From NCBI GenBank assembly GCA_002898555.1, contig BEHR01000012.1, positions 1-64,000 on the forward strand: DNA of 64,000 bases. Direction: 5' to 3'. Positions within the stretch are counted from its first letter, which is position 1; each line of letters begins with the position of its first letter. Shown in pieces: positions 34,662 to 42,232 of the stretch. The DNA comes from a bacterium HR15. Its GTDB lineage: Bacteria > Armatimonadota > Fimbriimonadia > Fimbriimonadales > GBS-DC. Under the pieces are notes generated by a model. It did not search any database and was not told where the DNA came from. It saw only the letters and a list, made by a program, of their open reading frames with translations. A program made the translations under genes and the position numbers.

Positions 34662-36119
34662 ATGAGCTTACTGGACAAAGCGACAGGGAACTTCTGGATC
34701 GATAATGGGCTGGTGATGCTACATCAAGTCTTGCGAGGTGGCAACCTGCCTGAGGATGTTAACTCAGTGGTTCAGCGGATAGTTCAGCGCATCTATGTGG
34801 AGACGGGTAAAACGGCGGAGTACTTGGATTCGCAAACGCAACAGATTAAAACATACAAAAAGCGTAATTGGAAAGAGCCAATCGGTTTGTTTATCAGTGT
34901 GGTGGACCAGGTGCCTAAGCAGAAGGTGGGTGATAAAGAGTATTACACACGCCCCCCAGAGCCAAGAATCGCGATTCAGCCCGCTGGTAATCAGCGATGC
35001 GACTTTTGCGGCGAGAAAGGCAAAGTGGTGAGCGCTAAGCTTTATCTGTTTCCTTTTGTGATCGATCCGAACAAATTCGCCAACTTTTATTCGCATGCGC
35101 GGCGCGGGCTAAAGATGTGCGCCCGCTGTGCGGTGGCGGGCTTTGCAGCATTTGAGAGCTGGCTCTGGCGGCGTCAAGGGAAGACCTTTCACTTTTTCTT
35201 GTTCCACACCGACTTGGATCGCCTCCATGCGCTCCACAACAGCCTCATCGCGCAGATCCAACTGTCAGAAAGCACATCGGGCGGCAACTTCGAGGCTCCC
35301 TTTTTTGGCGAATATCCCTTCGAGAATCTGTTCGCGCTCCTTTTGCGTCTGTTCGAGTGGCTTCATCATCGCGAGCCTGAAGGGGAGCTGGATCCCATAC
35401 TTGCTGAGCTAACAGGAGCGTGTCCTGTAGCTGGCAATCCCATCGTTATCTATGCGATCAGCGGTATTGATAGTGGCAAGAGCTTCTCGATGCGCGCGCT
35501 GAACCAGTTTGACCGATTCCAACCTTTCTATCGTCTCTATAAGAGCTGGCTTGAAGGGCTTGCAGGACTGTCGGCGACACCTCCCCATCAGGCTCTCATC
35601 CAAGTCTTTCGGCAGTTTCAGCATCGTCGCCAACAATCCACGGAAACGCTTTGGCGCGAGCAAATTTGCCGCGCCATTCTGCAGCAGGCAGACCCTGCTC
35701 CCACCGTCGAGCGCTTCCTCTACGAAGTGAGTACCGACACGCGAAAGCCAGCTGTATACGGCACGCGGGAAGTGCTGCACATCTACCTAAGGGAGGTCAT
35801 GAAGATGGATGAAAAACTGCTCAACATTCTCAGTGGCTTTGGCTATCACCTCGGCAGTCAGGCTGCCGATAAGCAAGAGATGGGGCTGTTGTATGCCCTG
35901 CGCAACGCGAAAAATCTCGACCAGTTCATGGAGGTGCTTAACCAGATCCAGTTCACCCTTGGTCTCACAATCAACCCAGAGCTGCTACGCGTAGAGCCGG
36001 GCGAGCGCATTGCAGGCGCGCCGTGGAACCGCGTCAAGACACTGCTGGCAATCCATGCGATGAACGCCTACCTGCGTAAGCAGCAAGGGTCAACCACGAC
36101 GGAAGGAGGAGAGCAATGA
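34662..36119 (+). CDS. cas8b: Type I-B large subunit Cas8 (Cst1/CXXC-CXXC family)
   Basis: 485 aa. It carries the two cysteine pairs that name the Cst1 family: CDFC (about 112-115) and CARC (about 149-152), probably one zinc site. The rest is mainly helical, with a C-terminal helical bundle that may act as built-in small subunit. As the Cascade large subunit it recognises the PAM and recruits Cas3. GGAGGTC precedes the ATG. Its stop overlaps the start of cas7 by 4 nt (ATGA), showing coupled translation. Confidence 0.88.
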   Translation: MSLLDKATGNFWIDNGLVMLHQVLRGGNLPEDVNSVVQRIVQRIYVETGKTAEYLDSQTQQIKTYKKRNWKEPIGLFISVVDQVPKQKVGDKEYYTRPPEPRIAIQPAGNQRCDFCGEKGKVVSAKLYLFPFVIDPNKFANFYSHARRGLKMCARCAVAGFAAFESWLWRRQGKTFHFFLFHTDLDRLHALHNSLIAQIQLSESTSGGNFEAPFFGEYPFENLFALLLRLFEWLHHREPEGELDPILAELTGACPVAGNPIVIYAISGIDSGKSFSMRALNQFDRFQPFYRLYKSWLEGLAGLSATPPHQALIQVFRQFQHRRQQSTETLWREQICRAILQQADPAPTVERFLYEVSTDTRKPAVYGTREVLHIYLREVMKMDEKLLNILSGFGYHLGSQAADKQEMGLLYALRNAKNLDQFMEVLNQIQFTLGLTINPELLRVEPGERIAGAPWNRVKTLLAIHAMNAYLRKQQGSTTTEGGEQ

Positions 36120-37042
36120 GCAAAGCGATAACCATAACCTATCTGGTCAAGGTCTCAGCAGCGAATGTGAACGCCTCCCACACAGAGGGGAATATCCAGA
36201 CCATCAAGCGCGTGACCCTGCCCGATGGGGGTGTGCTACCCTATATTTCGGGGCAAGCGGTGCGGCGCATGTTGCGCGACCGACTGGAAGATCTGGGGTG
36301 GGTGCTCTCGGAACCCTTCGCACGAGTCAGCGGGCAAGAGGTTACTCCCCCTGTGGAACCCGACAAATATATCGACGAAGACCTGTTCGGATACATGGAT
36401 GCCAGCGGCGCGAGGCGTAGAACCTCACCCACGCGCGTTTCCGCGTTGGTTGGGCTGTTCCCCTACTGGGGCGATCGCGACCTGGGCACACGCTCCTTTG
36501 AACGGTTCACCGGTACCCCTGCCGAAGGGGGCAACATGTTCGAAACGGAACTGTATCACAACCTGTTTTGTGGCACGATGCTGGTGGAGCTGGATCGTGT
36601 GGGTATTATTCCGGGCAACGAGCTGGGTAGAAATGCTTCTCGGATTGAGCTGCCCATCGAAGAGCGTCGAAAGCGCGTACAGGCTCTTGTGCAGGCGTTA
36701 AACCTGCTCTGGGGTGGTGGGCGTACCGCGCGCATGCTGACCGATCTCTCACCACGGTTCCTCGCCTACGCTCGCCTACAAGTCAAAACACCGCTCTTTC
36801 TGGAATCGGTGCGAGCCTTCTATCAACAAGGGGGCTATCTGCTGCAGACAGAGCCGATTCTGCACGCCGTGAGTCGCCTACCCGTGGACTGGCGCCAGAA
36901 GGTGTTGTTCGGCTACGAGCCGGGCTTTTTCGCCAATGAACAGGAGCTACGCAACGCGCTCCGCGAGGTGGGAACCGTGATGCCCATAGCGGAGTTAATC
37001 CCCACGGTCCAAAACGACATCGCCGAGGGAATGGTGGAATGA
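36116..37042 (+). CDS. cas7: Type I-B backbone protein Cas7 (Cst2/DevR family)
   Basis: 308 aa. The opening ITITYLVKVSAANVNASHTEGN and LPYISGQAVRRMLRDRL match Cst2/DevR, the Cas7 RAMP that polymerises along the crRNA. GGRTARMLTDLSPRFLAYARL is the second conserved block. It overlaps cas8 and cas5 by 4 nt each. Confidence 0.93.
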   Translation: MSKAITITYLVKVSAANVNASHTEGNIQTIKRVTLPDGGVLPYISGQAVRRMLRDRLEDLGWVLSEPFARVSGQEVTPPVEPDKYIDEDLFGYMDASGARRRTSPTRVSALVGLFPYWGDRDLGTRSFERFTGTPAEGGNMFETELYHNLFCGTMLVELDRVGIIPGNELGRNASRIELPIEERRKRVQALVQALNLLWGGGRTARMLTDLSPRFLAYARLQVKTPLFLESVRAFYQQGGYLLQTEPILHAVSRLPVDWRQKVLFGYEPGFFANEQELRNALREVGTVMPIAELIPTVQNDIAEGMVE

Positions 37043-37755
37043 CGCAAGTGCTTGCTGTACAGGTGGAGGCGCCGGTGGCGTCGTTTCGGCGTCGGCTGGA
37101 TCATACCTATCAGCGCACTCTGCCCCTGCCACCCCTCACCACACTGATAGGACTGGCAGGGGCAGCCCTCGGGAATGATGTCGCGACTCTCTGGAGCGAT
37201 GCCAGCCCACTCAAAGAGCTAAAGGTGCAAGTACTTGCCCAAAATCAGCCCGCCCGCGCAATCGATGTATGGACGCTGCTCAAAATCAAGGCGGGTAAGA
37301 TGGAACGCTCGCCCTACCTACGCGAACTGCTCTTTGATGCCCGATTTACCCTGCTCTATGGTGGGACACAGGAACAACTTTCGAGGCTCTACGATGCCTT
37401 CTTGCAGCCCGTCTATCCGCTTTCGTTGGGACGGGAGGACGAGCTGCTGCGCGTCACCTCATGCGAGATTCTGGAGTGCCCGCCCGCTTCCAGTCCCTTT
37501 CTGTTCTATGGAACCCTCTTGCCGGGCGACCTGCGCTTGCTGAACGCTCGACCTATTCTCCAAGAGGGTCTTGTGCTGGAACCCGCTACGGTGGAGCGTC
37601 TCCCCACACGCTTTGAGGTGGACCCGAACGGCGTTCGCCATCCCGCCGATGAACAGACCTTTACCTTCTTACCTTACAATGTTCACATCGAAATAGAAAC
37701 TCTTAACCGCCCTGTTTATCGATATGACGAGCGATGCTTTGTCTGGCTCCCGTAA
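37039..37755 (+). CDS. cas5: Cas5 (Cas5t-like)
   Basis: 238 aa. The N-terminal strand-loop VQVEAPVASFRRRLDHTYQR followed by TLPLPPLTTLIGLAGAALG is the Cas5 core, where the crRNA 5' handle is bound and capped. It has the expected length for Cas5t and the expected place between cas7 and cas3. Confidence 0.92.
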   Translation: MTQVLAVQVEAPVASFRRRLDHTYQRTLPLPPLTTLIGLAGAALGNDVATLWSDASPLKELKVQVLAQNQPARAIDVWTLLKIKAGKMERSPYLRELLFDARFTLLYGGTQEQLSRLYDAFLQPVYPLSLGREDELLRVTSCEILECPPASSPFLFYGTLLPGDLRLLNARPILQEGLVLEPATVERLPTRFEVDPNGVRHPADEQTFTFLPYNVHIEIETLNRPVYRYDERCFVWLP

Positions 37756-37806
37756 ACGAGTAGCAGGGGCACAACGCCGCTGTGCCTCGACATGAAGGAG
37801 GGTCAT

Positions 37807-39999
37807 ATGGAGCTGTTGGCGAAGCCGGACGAAACATTAACAGATCATACGAAGCGTGTGCTTAAAATCGCGCAAGAGATAGGGAAGCGGCTCCGAATCC
37901 CTGAGACATTAAGGGAGCGCATCAAGCTGGCTTGCCTAATGCATGATGTGGGCAAAGCGACTCGTTCGTTTCAGAAGCGCATTTGTGAGGCGCAGCAGCT
38001 TTCCGAGCGACCATCCACCGCCTATCCACACGCGCTCGCCTCATTTCTCCTTACCTTCGCGCTGGAGAGGAAGCAATTCGGGCAGTCGTCTGCTCCACTC
38101 GCAGCAGCAGCCGTCCTCAGTCATCACTCGCCTTTGCACCCTACTCTCTATCAGGGATTGAAAAGCCCCGATTGGATTCGTGACGCACTGCAACAGTGGT
38201 TGGAACGGTGGTTTCCATCACCAGACATAATAGCGCAGCTTCAGCCTCTGCTTGACAGAAACCCTTCGGAATGGCTCCATCAAGAATTCAACTATCCCGA
38301 CGGAAGCCGCACCCTGATGGAGCAACTGCAACGCTTACCTGTCCAGGATTTCTCCACCGTGAAAGCGGTTCTCTGCCTTGCTGACTGGCTCACTTCCGGG
38401 GGGCATCCCAGCGCGGACATGTTGTTCTTGAATGGGGGAGCGCAGCTGCTTCAACGGCATCTACGACGCAAAAGGTTTTCGCTCTACAGCTATCAACAGC
38501 GTGTGCTGGAGGTGGACACTCCGCGCCTCTATCTCCATGCACCCACGGGGTCAGGGAAGACGGAGGCGCTGCTCCTGTGGGCAGGCGAGACAGAGCGCAT
38601 TCTCTACCTGCTTCCCACGCAAGCAACGGTGAACGCGATGTATAAGCGTCTCCAGCGCATTTATGGCGAAGCGGTGGTTGGCATTGCGCATTCACACGCC
38701 TTACTGGAAATCGCTCGCGATATCGAAGAGCCGCCCCTCGACGCGCGACTGTTCAGCCATGTCTTTGCCAAACCGATCACCATCGCTACCTTAGATCAGT
38801 ATCTTTTGGCGCACTTGCACGGACGCCACTGGGAGATTCGGCGTGCCTTGTGCCGAAACGCCACGGTGCTGATGGACGAGATTCATGCCTACGAGCCTTA
38901 CACGCTGGGGTTGCTACAAGCCGCGTTAGAGAGCGATCCCCCCGCACGCTTCGCCGTCGCCAGTGCGACGCTCCCTTCGCCGCTGCGGCAAACACTGGGC
39001 GAGGCGTCCCTCATCACCGCGGAAAACCCTCTTTGGCACCAACAACGCCACCGCTTGTGTCTGGAAGACCAATCGCCCAGCGATGCCCTGCAAGAAGCAC
39101 TTCACCATGCAGCACGCGGCGAGACCGTGCTCTTTGTGGTGAACATCGTGCCACTGGCGCAGCAACTCTATCAACAAGCGCAGGCAATAGCACAACAGAT
39201 GCGGGTCGGAGAGATAAATTTTGTCGCACCTACTGTGAAACTGCTGCACTCACGGTTTATCTATCGGGATCGCCGTCAGAAAGAACAGACAATCTCCACC
39301 CCGTCTACAGGCACGCTGCTCATTACCACGCAGGTTGTCGAAGTGAGTTTGGACATTTCCTATCAACGGCTCTACACAGAACTCGCGCCGCTCGATGCCC
39401 TTGTGCAACGGATGGGGCGTGTGAACCGAAAAGGCGAGCAAACTCGCCCTGCACCAGTGCACATCTTGTGCCGCTATGACGGTCGCTCGGAATACCTGTA
39501 TGGAGCCAACACCCTGCAACAAACCCTGCAGCTGCTACAAGCACTTCCTGAAACCCCCACCAATCAAGACTTATCGGAAGCCACGGACCAGTTGTATCGA
39601 TCTATCTGGCAGTCTGATGAATTCCAACGCGAACGGCAGCAGGGATATGAAACGCTAAAGGCAGTGCAACGGATTTGTGGTTGCTACACCATTGATCTGG
39701 CAGATGAGCAGATGCGCCAACGATTTGCCACCCGCAAGGGTGAAGTCCAGATAGAGGTGCTGCCTCAGATGTTTCAGCAAGAAGCCTATCGGCTGCGTGA
39801 GCAGAAATCGCTCTGGCGATTGCCGGAGCTGCTGGTGCCCGTACCTTACTGGTGGCTGATTCGGTTTGCGGAGCGATTCGAAGTCCCGCGCGATCTGGGT
39901 GTGCCCATCACGAGCCTCCCTTACGATTCTGAAATAGGGCTGGCGCATCCCTTGCAGGAAGAAGGGCAGCCCGCCGATGTCTTGATGGAGTGGATCTAA
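37807..39999 (+). CDS. cas3: Cas3 nuclease-helicase (HD plus SF2)
   Basis: 730 aa from the ATG at 37807, whose AAGGAGG lies just upstream (an ATG at 37792 contains that site). The HD nuclease comes first: LACLMHDVGKATRSF holds the HD pair (about 46-47), and SHHSPLH the later His residues. The SF2 helicase follows: Walker A APTGSGKTEALL (about 245-256), DEIHAY (DExH box, about 356), SATLP, and motif VI QRMGRVNRKG. It degrades target DNA recruited by Cascade. It follows cas5 after a 51-nt gap. Confidence 0.96.
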   Translation: MELLAKPDETLTDHTKRVLKIAQEIGKRLRIPETLRERIKLACLMHDVGKATRSFQKRICEAQQLSERPSTAYPHALASFLLTFALERKQFGQSSAPLAAAAVLSHHSPLHPTLYQGLKSPDWIRDALQQWLERWFPSPDIIAQLQPLLDRNPSEWLHQEFNYPDGSRTLMEQLQRLPVQDFSTVKAVLCLADWLTSGGHPSADMLFLNGGAQLLQRHLRRKRFSLYSYQQRVLEVDTPRLYLHAPTGSGKTEALLLWAGETERILYLLPTQATVNAMYKRLQRIYGEAVVGIAHSHALLEIARDIEEPPLDARLFSHVFAKPITIATLDQYLLAHLHGRHWEIRRALCRNATVLMDEIHAYEPYTLGLLQAALESDPPARFAVASATLPSPLRQTLGEASLITAENPLWHQQRHRLCLEDQSPSDALQEALHHAARGETVLFVVNIVPLAQQLYQQAQAIAQQMRVGEINFVAPTVKLLHSRFIYRDRRQKEQTISTPSTGTLLITTQVVEVSLDISYQRLYTELAPLDALVQRMGRVNRKGEQTRPAPVHILCRYDGRSEYLYGANTLQQTLQLLQALPETPTNQDLSEATDQLYRSIWQSDEFQRERQQGYETLKAVQRICGCYTIDLADEQMRQRFATRKGEVQIEVLPQMFQQEAYRLREQKSLWRLPELLVPVPYWWLIRFAERFEVPRDLGVPITSLPYDSEIGLAHPLQEEGQPADVLMEWI

Positions 40000-40002
40000 A
40001 CA

Positions 40003-40587
40003 ATGGAAGTGCAAGCACCCGTGGAACTGGACCTGCCAGAAGAAGGCTGGGATGAGCGGGCAGTACGCGGATATGAACTCAACGCATGGGTCGTCTGCCC
40101 CCGTAAATGCTGGTTCCTGCAACGCCAGCTGACGATGGAAGCCCACTCGCCCTATGTCGAATTAGGGCGCCTAATCCATCAGGAGGCGTTAGCCGCACCG
40201 CCTCAAGGCAGTTTTAGGGAGGTCCCTATCGAGGGCTTCGCCCGTATCGATAAAATCGCAGGGGAACTGGTGTACGAAATCAAACGCAGTCCGCGCAAAC
40301 AGGAGGCACACCGCCTGCAACTGCTCTACTACCTCTACCTGCTGCGCGAACGCGGGCTGAACCTCAAAGGCGTGCTCCTCTATCCCGAACAGAATCGGCG
40401 CGAAACCGTGACCCTGGACGAAGTTGGGCTGCAACAGCTGCAGCACGCCCTCGATGCCATAACGCAACTGCGCCAGCAACCCCTGCCACCCCATGTGCCC
40501 AAACCCATGAGCATCTGCCGTACTTGCGCCTATCAGGAACTCTGCTGGTGCGACGAGAACCCAAGCGAGAAGGAGGAACAGCCATGA
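40003..40587 (+). CDS. cas4: Cas4 exonuclease
   Basis: 194 aa. The first Cys of the iron-sulfur cluster lies in NAWVVCPRKCWFLQRQ, the RecB-like nuclease in LVYEIKRSPRK (Glu-x-Lys) and the last cysteines in CRTCAYQELCWC. It trims prespacers and helps select the PAM. It overlaps cas1 by 4 nt. Confidence 0.95.
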   Translation: MEVQAPVELDLPEEGWDERAVRGYELNAWVVCPRKCWFLQRQLTMEAHSPYVELGRLIHQEALAAPPQGSFREVPIEGFARIDKIAGELVYEIKRSPRKQEAHRLQLLYYLYLLRERGLNLKGVLLYPEQNRRETVTLDEVGLQQLQHALDAITQLRQQPLPPHVPKPMSICRTCAYQELCWCDENPSEKEEQP

Positions 40588-41576
40588 AAAAAAGCCTCTA
40601 TATCAACAGCCACTGCACCCTACAACGCGACCAGAACACCCTGCTGCTCGAAATGGACAACGGCGAGAGACGCTATCTGCCCATCGAAAGCGTGCGCGAA
40701 CTGCATGTGTTCGGCGAAGTGAACCTGAACAAGCGCGTGCTGGAGTTCTTAAGCCAGAACCAAATCCTCGTGCATTTCTATAACTACTACGGCTACTACA
40801 CCGGCAGCTACTACCCGCGTGAACACTTCAACTCCGGTTACATGCTGCTCAAACAGGTGGAACACTATTTGGACGAGGCGCGCCGCCTGGACCTGGCACG
40901 ACGCTTCGTACAAGGCGCACTGACCAACCTGCAGCTCGTGGCGCGCTACTACCATAACCGCCAGACGCCTTTAGACGATACCCTGCACACATTGCAGACC
41001 CTGCACGACACCGCCACCCACTGCACCCAGATCGAGGCGCTGATGCAGATCGAAGGCAAAGCACGCGAGGCTTACTACACCATCTTTGACCGAATCCTGC
41101 AACATCCCGATTTCACCTTCGGTAAGCGCACGCGCCGTCCCCCACGCAACCGCTTGAACGCGCTCCTCTCCTTCGGCAACAGTCTGCTTTATACCGTTGT
41201 CCTCTCCGAAATCTATCAAACTCATCTCGACCCGCGTATCGGCTACCTGCATACCACCAACTTCCGCCGCTTCACCCTGAATCTCGACATCGCCGAAGTG
41301 TTCAAACCTGTGCTGGTGGATCGAACCCTCCTCACCCTCATCCAGAGACGCCAGATCCGTGCCGAGCATTTCGCTGAGGAGACCGCCGGCATCTACCTCA
41401 ACGAAGAGGGGCGCAAGATCTTTCTGAAAGCATGGGAAGAACGCCTGCAAAGCACTTTCCAGCACCGCACGCTCAAACGCCATGTTTCCTATCGTACCGC
41501 CATTCGCCTCGATCTGTACAAACTGGAAAAGCACCTGATGGGTGAGAAGCCCTATGAACCGTTCAAGCTGAGGTGA
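40584..41576 (+). CDS. cas1: Cas1 integrase
   Basis: 330 aa from ATG 40584, preceded by AAGGAGG. Catalytic residues fit Cas1: Glu in QIEGKAREAYYTIFD (about 157), His in GYLHTTNF (about 222) and Asp/Glu in DIAEVFKPVLVD (about 234-245). The N-terminal beta domain (SLYINSHCTLQRDQNTLLLE) is present. It is the subtype I-B form of Cas1, forming the integrase with Cas2. Confidence 0.97.
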   Translation: MKKSLYINSHCTLQRDQNTLLLEMDNGERRYLPIESVRELHVFGEVNLNKRVLEFLSQNQILVHFYNYYGYYTGSYYPREHFNSGYMLLKQVEHYLDEARRLDLARRFVQGALTNLQLVARYYHNRQTPLDDTLHTLQTLHDTATHCTQIEALMQIEGKAREAYYTIFDRILQHPDFTFGKRTRRPPRNRLNALLSFGNSLLYTVVLSEIYQTHLDPRIGYLHTTNFRRFTLNLDIAEVFKPVLVDRTLLTLIQRRQIRAEHFAEETAGIYLNEEGRKIFLKAWEERLQSTFQHRTLKRHVSYRTAIRLDLYKLEKHLMGEKPYEPFKLR

Positions 41577-41580
41577 GCCG

Positions 41581-41844
41581 ATGTATGTGATCATGGTCTA
41601 TGATGTGAATGTGGCGCGTGTGCAGAAGGTGCTCAAGACGGGGCGCAAATATCTCACTTGGGTGCAGAACTCGGTCTTTGAAGGCGAGTTGACGGAGGCA
41701 CAATTCGCTCGCCTGCAGCGCGCACTGCAGAAGATCATCGACCCGGAGGAAGATAGTATTCTGTTTTATCTGTTGCGTACCACCGCCTATTTAGAACGCC
41801 AGACACTCGGCGTCATCAAAAATGAACCCACCCAGTTCCTCTGA
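41581..41844 (+). CDS. cas2: Cas2
   Basis: 87 aa with the first strand MYVIMVYDVN (catalytic-position Asp8) and the dimerisation strand TAYLERQTLGV. It is the structural partner of Cas1. It starts 4 nt after cas1. Confidence 0.97.
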   Translation: MYVIMVYDVNVARVQKVLKTGRKYLTWVQNSVFEGELTEAQFARLQRALQKIIDPEEDSILFYLLRTTAYLERQTLGVIKNEPTQFL

Positions 41845-42232
41845 TAGGCAAGCGGTCCGGGGACATCCCCGATTTGTCGGGGCAGAAGGGCATAAGGAGC
41901 GCGATGCAAGCGAACCACTCCCTCCAAATGGCTCAAATTTTGAACCTGTTTTTGACTAACCAGTCGTTCGACGACATTTTCACCCACCACCCACTACATC
42001 CTGTATCCCTATCCCCAACAAAAACCCTACCCCTCGTATGACAAAAACCCGCTTGTCGTCGATCGCCGACTTTCTGCCCTCTGAGTTCAAATCGCCACCC
42101 GATCGACGACAGGACTTGACTTTGTTGTCACCGATAGGGTATAGTATGGTCGCCAACGGGCAAAGTGCGTGCACCTTGACAATCGGGCTTTTTTGAGTTC
42201 AGCGGGATGGCTGACCCCCCGCGTGGGGGTTG
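41845..42232 (+). promoter_or_regulatory. CRISPR leader with promoter
   Basis: Non-coding. It contains a hairpin CCCCGA-TTTG-TCGGGG soon after cas2 and a 12-bp inverted repeat (TGTCGTCGATCG at 42054-42065 and its complement at 42100-42111). A promoter follows: TTGACT (42116-42121), 18-bp spacer, TATAGT (42140-42145). Transcription would run into the array about 80 nt later. The degenerate last repeat at the far end agrees with this being the leader side. Confidence 0.75.
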
